A DNA stretch of 64,000 nt, from assembly GCA_037954665.1 (NCBI GenBank), contig JBBMOL010000194.1, positions 201,001 through 265,000 of the forward strand, read 5' to 3'. This DNA is from Laguncularia racemosa (Eukaryota; Streptophyta; Magnoliopsida; Myrtales; Combretaceae). Made by a program: the position numbers and the translations under genes. The notes under the pieces are model-generated. The model was not told where the DNA came from. It was given only the letters and a program-made list of their open reading frames with translations, and made no database searches. Below, one piece after another: positions 33,354-43,776 of the stretch. The first letter of the stretch is position 1; every line of letters starts with the position of its first letter.

Positions 33354-34760
33354 TGATGTGCCTAAATCCAAGATTAAGCACATACAAAAACCAATTTGAA
33401 AGACAAACAAACAACGTCAATCAAACTAGTCTCATTCACATGAACAATGGTGTCAATTTCCAATAAATGTAACCAATTCTTCAATTATGATGTGTTTGAA
33501 TCTTAAAACCAAATATGATATAGCTCTGATACCAAAAAGATGATGTGCCTAAAACCAAGTTTAAGCACACATAACCAAGATTGAAAGACATTTAGACAAT
33601 GTCATTCAAACTAGCTTTAATTTCATGAACATTAGCGTCAATCTCCAATGAATATAACCAATTCTTCAATTATGATGTGTTTGAATCTTAAATCTAAAAA
33701 TGATATAGCTCTGATACCAAAAAGATGATGTGCCTAATTCCAAGCTTAAGCACAATTAAAAGAACTAAGGAAAACTCCTCAATTCACACACAAAAAAACC
33801 GGTTCACTTGACTAGGTAAATGTGGAAATCCTAAGGCAATGGAATGAAATCCAAAGAGCTCCAATTGCTATTATCAATCCAAACAAGTAATCTTCATCAA
33901 ATAATAACAATTATAATTGAAACCCACGTTATTCAAATCAAGAAAACAAATGGGTCAAACCGCAAATTCCAATCCCTTCCTTCAACTATCCAATTCACGT
34001 CATAATGAAGAGAATGATATCATATATCAACACAATCAATCCTACAACAAGCTATTGATCACGAATTGCAAATTAAACAAGTCCAAGAACATCCAAATCA
34101 ACCTAGATATGATGCACTAGTGATGAAATGGAAAACAACAATAAGGAACCGATATTACTCACGATTTCTCCTTGTTGCACTCGCCACAATTTCAACTTCT
34201 AGGGATTGAAATTGATAAGAGAATTTGGAATTAGGAAAACCCTAAGCCCTCTCACGAAATGTGAAGTGTTTGTTCTGCAAAAATAAGCCTCCTCAAACCC
34301 TCTCTTAAGCAAGTATTTATACTTGATACTCCTAGGGTTAAAAAGTGCTCAAGATTACAAGTTTGCCACTTTTAAGGTGGCTAGCCCTAAAAGAAAATTA
34401 TAAGGAAATAAAAGTGTCCCAAAACCAAAATACAACCAAAATAGTTCATAAAAGAATAAATATATAAAAGAAATGGTCTTCAAGATGCCGGTCTTCTATA
34501 GGATCCATCAGTCCAACTCATCGCCGGTTCAGGTCAGTCCACGGATAACCCACAAGCCGAGTCTGAGGGAGTTTGTCCATTGCCCTATAGAATATGATAA
34601 GTATGCCTGTTGGAAAACACAATACAAGAATAATAGAAAAGAGGTTAATAAACGAATAATTCCAAGGTCGATTTGCTCAAAATGGGTCCTCATCGCCAAG
34701 ATTCGAAATCCTTTAGTTCCTACCTTAATGATAAGTCTTGTCGGATTTTGATTCCTATCA
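33354..34760 (-). repeat. Left (3') LTR of the A element in F
   Basis: On the minus strand it starts TGATAGGAATC (34760) and ends GGCACATCA (33354). The distal end holds two tandem units of 187 and 185 bp (starts 33354, 33541, 33726), each ending in a PBS-like GCTCTGATACCA (33523-33534, 33708-33719, plus strand). Confidence 0.95.
34309..34326 (-). promoter_or_regulatory. Palindromic TATA element (one mismatch)
   Basis: Plus strand GCAAGTATTTATACTTGA; the last pair of the inverted repeat is broken, TATAAATA intact on the minus strand. Confidence 0.65.
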
Positions 34761-35178
34761 TCTCCTTGGGCCTTAAAAAGATTTGTCCTCAAATTTGGCA
34801 GATCAAATGCAGTAGAGACTCTATTTTCTAAAAGCAATCCATCTGAAGAAGTATCTCCACAGAATCCCAATATCTGAAATATGATAGTAGGTGATTGTTT
34901 TCTCTCCTCCATTTCTAGGATGTATCTCATCTGCAACACAAACAAGGACTCATTATCTACTAATGTCTCCCCTGTCTCAACCCATTCCATTGATTTGTTT
35001 CCTCTTTTTCTAACTCATCTATATGATGCTGATCCTCATGGTCTTCTAATGGTTGGCCCAACTGCTCATTACCCTCTGAAACCTCTGAAGGTGAACATAA
35101 CTGTCTCTGAACAGTTTGGCTCTCTGGTGGTCTGCTCGTCTGACTATGATCAACAAGATCCTCTGAAGGTTGGCACAT
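34529..35178 (-). pseudogene. Repeat tail and conserved C-terminal block of the A element in F
   Basis: From 35178: MCQPSEDLVDHSQTSRPPE, QRQLCSPSEVSEGNEQLGQP, LEDHEDQHHIDELEKEE, the repeat tail of Q/L/P/E/D motifs. A frameshift near 34990, then the conserved block ETLVDNESLFVLQMRYILEM, FQILGFCGDTSSDGLLLENR, STAFDLPNLRTNLFKAQGDD. The frame goes on through the polypurine tract into the LTR (start 34760) for about 77 codons, with a hydrophobic stretch LLTSFLLFLYCVFQQAYL, to a stop at 34529. Function unknown; no domain recognised outside the protease. Confidence 0.8.
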
Positions 35179-35184
35179 CTAGGT

Positions 35185-35760
35185 CTAACGAATTTTGTGC
35201 TCTAAAGGTTGGGTCGACTGCTCATGGCCCACCGATGGTCTACTGATTTGTTGCTGAACCCTTTGAACCTCTGAAGGCGACATCAGATTCAGAATAATTC
35301 GTTTTCCTTCCTTTTGGAATACATAAGTATTCCTGAAGCCATCATGTAAAACCCTCATATCATATAACCAAGGCCTGCGAAGCAATATATGGGATGTACA
35401 AATAGGCAAAATATCACATTCAATCTCATCAAAGTATTTATCCCCTACACTGAATGGTACCTTAGCTCTGTGGGTCAAATATAAACTCCCCTGATCACTA
35501 AGCCAATGCAATGTATACGGTTCAGGATGTGGAGTAATAGCAAGTTTTAGTTTCGATACCATCGATGCTGCTACCACATTGGTACAACTACCACCATCAA
35601 CTATAAGGACACATAAATTTCCTTGTACCCTACAAGAAGTATGGAACAAGTTTTCCCTTTGTTCGTCATCCTTAGTAGTAAATGTAGTCAATGTCCGGCG
35701 CAATACATTGGCATAATGAAACATTTCACTAGACATGATTGTGTTCAAACCCAACAACAA
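35185..35760 (-). CDS. Retropepsin-only reading frame of the A element in F
   Basis: 191 codons, uninterrupted. A start is plausible at MSSEMFHYANVLRRTLTTF, shared by the copies at 48109 and 56805. Then KDDEQRENLFHTSCRVQGNL and LIVDGGSCTNVVAASMVSKL; the active site is DGG, where DSG or DTG is usual. Then YTLHWLSDQGSLYLTHRAKV, FSVGDKYFDEIECDILPICT, WLYDMRVLHDGFRNTYVFQK and LMSPSEVQRVQQQIS. The length fits one retropepsin plus flanks. It ends at a stop before the repeat tail, which continues in the same frame at 35178. Nearest relative in the window: H's protease. Confidence 0.85.
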   Translation of the reverse strand: MLLGLNTIMSSEMFHYANVLRRTLTTFTTKDDEQRENLFHTSCRVQGNLCVLIVDGGSCTNVVAASMVSKLKLAITPHPEPYTLHWLSDQGSLYLTHRAKVPFSVGDKYFDEIECDILPICTSHILLRRPWLYDMRVLHDGFRNTYVFQKEGKRIILNLMSPSEVQRVQQQISRPSVGHEQSTQPLEHKIR

Positions 35761-36891
35761 TAATTATCTTCACACTTCCAAGGTTCAAGTACACAACAAC
35801 CAAACCACAAATGAAGTATACTCAACTACTTTCAAGTAGATAGAATTAAATTCAACAACAGGTGTTTAAGTAACTAGTTCAATTACTTTCACACATTTAA
35901 TGACTTGTTTGAATTTTAAATTCTACTACTCACTTTCCTTATTCTTCCCACGGTTCACACTCACACTTTACCTTAATGTGCAGCACCTTACTCCACACAA
36001 CTCCACAAATTTACACCACCACACACACCTCACTCCTACACGGTGCAACCAATTCACTACAACACTACTACACGTTGTAATTTTTTTTTTTTTAAACACT
36101 CTTACATACAATACTTCAAGGTGTACACGTCCTTGCCACTACACAACTCCCATTCACACCATAAACCACAAATAATGGTAGCAACAAAATTCAAATTTGA
36201 AATCACTCCACTAAATGCAACCTTCTCCACAAATGGTAAAAAAATAATTAAAATTCAAATAACACTTATTCAATGCTACTGAATGAATTGTTCTCAAACT
36301 TAAATAAGGTATTTGAATTTCAAATGGATGCTTATCCTTCCACACACTTCAAACTTGGAATTTGCAAATGCTCCAATTCCGAATTGCACAAGGATTCACA
36401 GCACTAATTGCAAGCCTTCTTCAATTGGTAAACAATAAATTCAAATTCAAATAGCAATATTTAACTCCCATAACTTAATTGCATGTGTTTGAATTCAAAT
36501 AATTCCTTACTAATCAAAACTCAATGCAATCTACAAATTGCACTCCCCCAATTCAAAATTACCTAATGGAATTCAAAGCAACAAACTACACAACCTCCTC
36601 ACAGCACAAGCTAGTCACGGCAAGAATTGGTAAGTTTTGCAAGTTCAAAAAAATTGCTAAAGTGAACTTCACTTTGTACTTCTACTCTTCCACGTAAATT
36701 AGTGACCACAAAATGATGTAATAACCTTCCCAAACCAACTCCAACAATCAGCAAATTAAATTCCAAGCTAAAGTAATTTCGTAATCTCAAAACAACAACA
36801 ACAACACAATTTGCGGTTTTCACTTGATCAACCCTAATTGATGATCAATTACACGAAATCAAATACAACCAATCCCTTCTCATCACCACAA
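35761..36891 (-). other. Untranslated leader of the A element in F
   Basis: About 1.1 kb, AT-rich, no gene. Leader repeats on the minus strand near 36226-36330 and 36421-36505, ending TTACCATTTGTGG or TTACCAATTG. T run at 36081-36093. Confidence 0.7.
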
Positions 36892-36903
36892 GCTCTGATA
36901 CCA
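36892..36903 (-). other. Primer binding site of the A element in F
   Basis: Minus strand TGGTATCAGAGC, an exact match to the plant initiator-Met PBS, six bases from the LTR end at 36910. Confidence 0.9.
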
Positions 36904-36909
36904 AAAAGA

Positions 36910-38317
36910 TGATGTGCCTAAATCTAAGATTAAGCACATACAAAAACCAATTTGAAAGACAAACAAACAATGTCAATCAAACTAGTCTCATTCACATGAA
37001 CAATGGTGTCAATTTCCAATAAATGTAACCAATTCTTCAATTATGATGTGTTTGAATCTTAAAACCAAATATGATATAGCTCTGATACCAAAAAGATGAT
37101 GTGCCTAAAACCAAGTTTAAGCACACAAAACCAAGATTGAAAGACAATTAGACATTGTCATTCAAACTAGCTTCAATTTCATGAACATTAGCGTCAATCT
37201 CCAATGAATATAACCAATTCTTCAATTATGATGTGTTTGAATCTTAAATCCAAATATGATATAGCTCTAAAACCAAAAAGATGATGTGCCTAATTCCAAG
37301 CTTAAGCACAATCAAAAGAATTAAGGAAAACTCCTCAATTCACACGCATAAAAACCGGTTCACTTGACTAGGTAAATGTGGAAATCCTAAGGCAATGGAA
37401 TGAAATCCAAAGAGCTCCAATTGCTATTATCAATCCAAAAAAGTAATCTTCATCAAATAATAACAATTATAATTGAAACCCATGTGATTCGAATCAAGAA
37501 AACAAATGGGTCAAACCGCAAATTCCAATCCCTTCCTTCAACTATCCAATTCACGTCACAGTGAAGAGAATGATATCATATATCAACACAATCAATCCTA
37601 TAACAAGCTATTGATCACGAATTGCAAATTAAAACAAGTCCAAGAACATCCAAATCAACCTAGATATGACGCATTAGTGATGAAATGGAAAACAACAATA
37701 AGGAACCGATATTACTCACGATTTCTCCTTGTTGCACTCGCCACAATTTCAACTTCTAGGGATTGAAATTGATAAGAGAATTTGGAATTAGGAAAACCCT
37801 AAGCCCTCTCACGAAATGTGAAGTGTTTGTTCTGCAAAAATAAGCCTCCTCAAACCCTCTCTTAAGCAAGTATTTATACTTGCTACTCCTAGGGTTAAAA
37901 AGTGCTCAAAATTACAAGTTTGCCACTTTTAAGGTGGCTAGCCCTAAATGAAAATTACAAGGAAATAAAAGTGTCCCAAAACCAAAATACAACCAAAATA
38001 TTTCATAAAAGAATAAATATATAAAAGAAATGGTCTTCAAGATGCCGGTCTTCTATAGGATCCATCGGTCCAGCTCATCGCCGGTTCAAGTCGATCCATG
38101 GATAACCCACAAGTTGAGTCTGAGGGAGTTTGTCCATTGCCCTATAGAATATGATAAGTTTGCCTATTGGAAAACACAATATAAGAATAATAGAAAAGAG
38201 GTTAATAAACGAATAATTCCAAGGTCGATTTGCTTAAAATTGGTCCTCATCGCCAAGATTCGAAATCCTTTAGTTCTTGCCTTAATGATAAGTCTTGTCG
38301 GATTTTGATTCCTATCA
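36910..38317 (-). repeat. Right (5') LTR of the A element in F
   Basis: 1408 bp, colinear with the left LTR, including the 187- and 185-bp tandem units (starts 36910, 37097, 37282) with PBS-like sites at 37079-37090 and 37264-37275 (decayed). Confidence 0.95.
37866..37883 (-). promoter_or_regulatory. Palindromic TATA element, perfect
   Basis: GCAAGTATTTATACTTGC, plus strand, in the 5' LTR of the A element in F. Confidence 0.7.
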
Positions 38318-38322
38318 CTAGA

Positions 38323-38990
38323 ACACCATGATGAGGGCATCTCCTTAATGATTCCTTGAAACGTTCCCATGCCTCATAAAGTGTTTCTGACTCTTGTTGG
38401 TGATAAGACTGGATGTCAGCTCGAAGTTTGGCGGTCTTTGAAGGTGGAAAGAACTTGTCTAAAAACCTTGTAACCAACTCTTCCCAGGTGGTGATGGAGC
38501 TTGTTGGCAAAGAGTTTAACCATTGTTTAGCTCTTCCTCTTAAAGAAAATGGGAAGAGTCTAAGACTAACCGCAACTTCACTCACTCCATTAAATTTGAA
38601 AGAGTCGCATATCTCCAGGAAGGATTGAATATGAGAGTTTGGATCCTCATCCTCAAGACCATCAAATTGGGCATATTGTTGAACCATTTGAATAACAACT
38701 GGTTTAATCTCAAAACTCTTTGCCGCCACCCTAGGTCTAACAATGCTAGAGCTAACACCATCCAACCTTGGCTTGGCGAACTCAGCATTGGTTCTCCTAA
38801 GCTCAACCAATGGATTTAGCTCATGAGGAGGATTGTTTTATGGGTAAGCCATTTCTTCTAACACCAGCTCTTCCTTAACCTTTGTTGATGAGGATGGAGA
38901 CGGGTGCTTGTCTCTTTTGTGTGATTGAGTAAGGATTCTCTCAGGCTCCGGATTAAAATCAGCAAGGCCCTTAGATCGGCTCTTAGTCAT
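38323..38990 (-). pseudogene. Athila gag of F, N-terminal part
   Basis: ATG at 38990 (minus). A basic start (MTKSRSKGLADFNPEPERIL), one in-frame stop near 38838, then the capsid: FEIKPVVIQMVQQYAQFDGL, EDPNSHIQSFLEICDSFKFN, LFPFSLRGRAKQWLNSLPT and WEELVTRFLDKFFPPSKTAK, then YHQQESETLYEAWERFKESL and RRCPHHGVL. This is the Retrotrans_gag fold in its Athila form. It ends at the A insertion. Confidence 0.9.
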
Positions 38991-39121
38991 GCACTACAAG
39001 AACTAAAATCTAACAATCGGTGGTACCTAAATTCTAAGTAAACAAAGAAGGAATAGTAACAGAAGTAAATAAAGTGGCTAGATTAATAAGTAATAAGTGT
39101 TCCTAATATTAGCGGTGCCTC

Positions 39122-39140
39122 CTCCCCGGCAACGGCGCCA
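39122..39140 (-). other. Primer binding site of F (tRNA-Asp type)
   Basis: Minus strand TGGCGCCGTTGCCGGGGAG, complementary to the 3' end of plant tRNA-Asp with one change, six bases from the LTR at 39147. Confidence 0.85.
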
Positions 39141-39146
39141 AAAACT

Positions 39147-40466
39147 TGATCGTTGCCAACCGTAGTTTTAATATTTATAATGCTTGTTCCTAATTCTAAC
39201 TACGTTGCAATAGGCAAGTGTACCTACCGTGGACGTAATATAGTGTTAAGTATAGGGTCGTCCCACGGAGAGAAGATTGCTAATTACTAGTACTAGCTAT
39301 TTCCCTATTATCTAACCGTTAAATTAAGATGAGGAGTATAAAAAATAAAAGTAGTCAACAATCTAAAATTTAAACTAAAGCTACTTCAACAACACAAGAT
39401 TCAATTTTATAACAAAACAACCTAGATCTCATTATATACCTATCTTGTCACATGAATCATTAGACGCTAAGGATTAATGTTTCTAAGTTTTTAAGCTGTT
39501 AAGTTCTAAGAAGCAAGATAATTACTTTCTCAAGTAAATTACTTATCTAATCCTAGATTTATCAATTAGGATCTCTCCTCAATTAATAGCAATCTAGAAC
39601 CGCATGAAGCATAAGAGCTCGATTCAAATGAATGTTCAATAGAAGATTTTCGATATTCTATCTCTAGAAACACGAGCAAATCTCATCCAAAACATAAATC
39701 TGATCATAAAAGAGATTTCTCAATCAACTCAAATGATATTAAGCATAAACTCATATTTTGGAAATATGAATCTAAGATAATTATGCAGCACATGTAATGG
39801 AACAAAACAACATCAATAAAACATCAATTAAATCATATCTTCATCATATGACAAAATAGTTCAAATGAGATCTAAGTCTAGGTTTACTCTTCCATAGACC
39901 TAACAATGAAAGAACAAATACATGAAGTGAAACTAGAGTTCATGATTACAACCCGGATAGATTGAATCTTGAATGCCTTGCTTGGATCTCCTTGGATTGT
40001 TAAGTAGAAAACTAAAGAAAGAGAGAAAAATGAAGAGAAGTGTATTCTAAAACCCTAGGTCTGCCGTCTTTCCCTCTTCTTTTCGTCTTATATATATGTG
40101 CTAGCATTGGAGGAGAGAGAAACGTTAGAGAAAGTATGTCGGGACTCCATATGCCCTCTGCCACGCCCCCGTGGTAAGGGGCGTGGTAGCTTCTGTTCCT
40201 GATTTCTCTTCCATACGCCCCTGATATGGGGCGTGGTGGTGGTCTACTGTTCATATGCCCCCTGATATGGGGGCATGGCAGGCAGAGGAGATACTCTTCT
40301 TCCTTTCTCTTTGTTGTTTTCTTCTCAATTTCTTTCAATGATCTTCATTACACCTGAAAGCAACATATTCTTTGATTAAGCATCAAATTCGGATAATTTT
40401 TTATTAATTATCAACTGAAAAGAGCTTAAAATCTTCTTAGAATTTGGAGGATTATGGTGATTATCA
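39147..40466 (-). repeat. Right (5') LTR of F
   Basis: 1320 bp, very similar to 28935-30284. About 30 bp are missing from the GGGGGCGTGG patch (40140-40290), showing copy-number change of these short repeats between sister LTRs. Confidence 0.9.
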
Positions 40467-40471
40467 TGAAG

Positions 40472-40900
40472 TCATGTGTGATGTGGTACCTATGCAGGCC
40501 AGTCAGCTATTGATAGGGTGACCATGGCAATTTGATAGGAAGATTACATATGATGGGTACAAGAACCAATATTCCTTTATACTAAACAAAAAGAAAGTGG
40601 TTATCATGCCACGAAAACCTTGGGAAGCTTGTGAGGATCAAGTGAAGATTGCAAAAGAATTTAGAGAGAAACACTTGAGTGCATGAGAGAAGAGTGACGA
40701 GAAAAAGAAGAAGAGTGAAAAGCAAAAACTGGTGAGTAAAGAGGGAAAAGATACTCAAACACAGAGAGTAAAGAGCATGGTGAGAAATAGTGAGGTCAAG
40801 AGTGCAATGCTGGCCATGCAATAATTACTTGTACTTATGTGTAAGGATTTATATTTTACTAATGCTGACCTTAATTCTATTTTGCCCAGTGTTGTTGTGT
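40472..40900 (+). pseudogene. Protease C-terminus and basic linker of C
   Basis: Resumes the protease after F: VMCDVVPMQASQLLIG, a stop in place of R, then PWQFDRKITYDGYKNQYSF. A K/E-rich linker follows (EFREKHLSA, KSEKQKLVSKEGKDT), then an AMLAMQ-like stretch before RT. Same linker in B (52232-52430). Confidence 0.8.
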
Positions 40901-41800
40901 CTTTATTGTAGGAATACGAAGACTTGTTCCGTGAAGAAGTGCCACAAGGCTTACCTCTACTACTAGGGATAGAGCACTAAATTGACTTCATGCCAGGCAC
41001 TTCCTTTCCCAACCGGCTAGCCTATAGAACTAATCCTGAGGAAGCCAAGGAAATTTAAAGGCAAGTTGATGGGCAGATGGAGAAAGGGTTTGTGCGAGAA
41101 AGTCTTAGCCCGTGCTCAGTTCCTATCATCCTAGTCCCCAAGAAGGATGGGATGTGGTGCATGTGCGTTGACTGCAGGGCAATCAATAAAATCATAGTTA
41201 AGTACAAACATCCTATTCCTAGATTAGATGATATGCTTGATGAATTGCATGGTGTACATTTATTTTCTAAAATTAACCTAAAGAATGGCTACTACCAAAT
41301 TCGTATGAAAGAAGGGGATGAGTGGAAAATTGCATTTAAAACTAAACATGGGTTATTCGAATGGATGGTGATGCCTTTTGGGTTAACAAATGCACCTAGC
41401 ACTTTCATGAGATTGATGAACCATGTTCAGCGTCATTTCTTAGGAAAATTTGTTATCGTCTATTTTGATGATATTTTTATTTATAGCAAAACATTAGATG
41501 ATCATGTACAACATTTGTAGAGTGTGTTTACTATTTTAAGGGAAAACCAATTATATGTCAGCTTAAAGAAGTGCATGTTTTGTATGGAGTCTATGGTTTT
41601 TCTTGGTTTTATTGTAGGTGTAGATGGAATAGCTATGGATGAGGAGAAGGTGAAGGCAATTCGGGAGTGGCCAACACCAAAGAATGCTAATGAAGTCAAG
41701 AGCTTCCATGGACTAGCTAGCTTTTACAGATGATTTACGAGGACTTTAGCTCCATTGCTGCTCCATTGAATGATCTTGTGAAGAAGAATGTCGAATTCAG
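40901..41800 (+). pseudogene. Reverse transcriptase of C
   Basis: Lead-in LFREEVPQGLPLLLGIEH and FMPGTSFPNRLAYRTNPEEA; open segment 41077-41520 with SPCSVPIILVPKKDGMWCM, INKIIVKYKHPIPRLDDM, FSKINLKNGYYQIRMKEGDE, MPFGLTNAPSTFMRLMNHV and the catalytic VYFDDIFIYSK (YFDD at 41461-41472). A stop at 41518, then FLGFIVGVDGIAMDEEKV and SFHGLASFYR. The core is the best-preserved RT in the window but is interrupted before and after. Confidence 0.9.
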
Positions 41801-42290
41801 ATGGACGGAAATACATGAGTAAGCATTCTAGACACTGAAAGGTAAGCTAACTAATGGCCCTTTGTTAGTATTACCTAATTTTGAGAAATTTTTTGAGATT
41901 GAATGTGATGCTTCCGGGAAGGGTATTGGTGGTGTATTAATGCAGGATTCTAAACTAATAGCCTACTTCAGTGAGAAACTTAACGATGCTGTTCTGAATT
42001 ATCCTGTGTATGATAAGGAGTTATATGCCCTTGTGAGGATGTTGCAAATGTGGTAACATTATCTATGGCCTAAGGAGTTCATCATCCATTTCGATCATGA
42101 GAGTTTGAAGTACCTGAAGAGGTAGGGGAAGCTAAACAAGAGGCATGCCAAATGGTTGGAGTTCATTGAAACCTTTCCATATGTCATTAAATACAAGCAG
42201 GGTAAGGAAAATGTAGTGGTTAATGCACTATCTAGAAGGTATTCTCTGTTAACCTCCTTACATACTAAGCTACTTAGTTTTGAATGCATG
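41801..42290 (+). pseudogene. RNase H of C
   Basis: LVLPNFEKFFEIECDASGKG, GGVLMQDSKLIAYFSEKL and YPVYDKELYALVRMLQMW, one stop, then HYLWPKEFIIHFDHESLKYL, another stop, and the connection YKQGKENVVVNALSRR, where VADALSRR is usual. The catalytic D positions look intact; stops break it. Confidence 0.85.
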
Positions 42291-42895
42291 AAAGATTTAT
42301 ATATACATGATGCTGACTTTGGTCAAATTTGGGCTGCTTGTTCTAAAAGTGGGTATGCGGACTTTTATAGGCATGAGGGATGTTTATTTAAGAAGGATAG
42401 ATTATGTGTGCCAAAGAGTTCCATACAAGAGTTGTTAGTGAGGGAGACGCATGGGGATAGTCTCTTGGGACACTTCGGTGTTAAGAAAACTTTAGATATT
42501 TTGCATGAACATTTTTATAGCATATTCAATGGGGAGTATCTCCCATTACCTGTACCTAGTCAGCTTTGGACTAACATATCTATGGATTTCATATTAAGTT
42601 TACCTAGATCTCAAAATGGTAAAGGTAGCATATTCGTTGTTGTCGATAGGTTTAGTAAAATGGTTCATTTCAGTGCCTATTCTAAACTAATGATGCACGG
42701 CATATAACTGATTTATTCTTTAGGGAGATTATGCGATTACATGGTTTACTTAACTCTATCTTAAGTGATAGAGATGTGAAATTTTTTAGCCACTTTTGGC
42801 GTACTCTTTAGAATAGGCTAGGCACAAAATTACTGTTTTCTACTATAGTATATCCTCAAACGGATGGATAAACAAAGGTGGTCAATAAGACACTT
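42291..42895 (+). pseudogene. Integrase of C, first part, zinc finger damaged
   Basis: ELLVRETHGDSLLGHFGVKK and LDILHEHFY are followed at once by LPLPVPSQLWTNISMDFILS; the expected C-x-x-C half of the HHCC finger is missing (deletion near 42515-42535). The core has SIFVVVDRFSKMVHF, a stop, then ILSDRDVKFFSHFW and a stop-broken PQTDG region. Broken at 42895 by element B (duplication CACTT) and resumed at 53583. Confidence 0.85.
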
Positions 42896-43653
42896 TGATG
42901 AGGATCAGCTAGCATGAAAAAGGAAGGAGCCAAAATTCCATGATCCATTACACGGCATTGAAGGCCTGATAACCCGAGCTACAGCTAAAAGGATGAACAA
43001 AGCTCTATAAGGACTAGTTATGGACTTTCAAGCCCGAGAATTAAGCTACATAGAAGAAAAACATACATGTGTCAACTTGATTCACGTGACCATGGAAGGA
43101 TGAAATATTTTAGGGACATTATATATTTGCATAGACACTACATTAGATGATACATTTGGTTTTGTTATTATTTATTTTTATTTGTTGGTTTGTTTTCCAT
43201 TTTATTTAGTTGCCTACTTAGTGACACAAGAAGAAGAATAAAATAGGCAACTTAGGATTTTTACTATTTGTTTTTGTTTGTAATTTATACTATTTAGTTG
43301 CCTACTCAGTCACATGAGGATAAGGATAAATTAGGTAACTTAGGTTTTCCATATTCTTGTATGACACTATATAAGCCATGCAAGGGCTGGCCATTAGGAT
43401 ATAACTTTGATATATGAAAACACATCTTTTTCGTGAGATACGAAATACCTCTTTTTGTTCTTTTGTAAAAGAACTTTTCCATAGGATTCTTAACCGAATT
43501 ACTAGGAATAATTTTTGACAACTTAGGTTATAGTCAACAAGTTTGATTGGGGTCTAGTTACACATCGCTTATTCAAGACGATCTTCAGGGTAATTGAAAC
43601 CAACTAGCATTGTTGGGGCTCTAGGTTTAACATACCTAGGGTTACACGCATCA
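42896..43653 (+). repeat. 5' LTR of B
   Basis: TGATGAGGATCAGC...CGCATCA. The first about 200 bases read as the pol C-terminus (ITRATAKRMNKAL). TATA CTATATAAG near 43369-43377 and hairpin GTTCTTTTGTAAAAGAAC at 43457-43474. Confidence 0.9.
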
Positions 43654-43655
43654 TT

Positions 43656-43667
43656 TGGTATCAGAGC
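43656..43667 (+). other. Primer binding site of B
   Basis: TGGTATCAGAGC, exact initiator-Met PBS, two bases after the LTR. Confidence 0.9.
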
Positions 43668-43776
43668 TTCGGCTTCTTGAATTAAGTAAATTCTATCCGT
43701 TTCTTTAATTTATCTATTTTTCTTTTCCATAGTCATTTGTTGTTTTTCTTTTCCATAGTCATCTGTTGTTCTTTTT

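Larger units (their letters stand above)
33354..38317 (-). mobile_element. Complete A element inside Athila F (minus strand)
   Basis: 4964 bp with 1407- and 1408-bp LTRs, flanked by CTGGA (33349-33353) and CTAGA (38318-38322). Internal region is only 2149 bp: PBS, leader, protease frame, repeat tail. No gag, RT, RNase H or integrase. This is the cleanest copy for defining the family. Confidence 0.95.
28935..40466 (-). mobile_element. Athila element F with internal A insertion
   Basis: LTRs 28935-30284 and 39147-40466; exact target duplication TGAAG (28930-28934, 40467-40471) in C's protease. tRNA-Asp PBS on the minus strand at 39122-39140, Athila gag and protease on the minus strand, polypurine-type motifs at the left. 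A 4.96 kb A element (33354-38317) interrupts gag. Without it F is about 6.6 kb. RT, RNase H and integrase are absent: protease breaks off near 31905, so pol was deleted. Confidence 0.9.

Noticed and set aside
34881..35246. 121-codon + frame antisense to the A tail (also 44707-45126 and 48689-49018 minus)
   Set aside because: Antisense shadow of the Q/L/E/D-rich tail; the codon pattern of the repeats leaves the opposite strand open.
36892..36903. tRNA fragment at TGGTATCAGAGC sites
   Set aside because: Only 12 bases complementary to the initiator-Met tRNA 3' end, always next to an LTR: primer binding sites, not tRNA genes.
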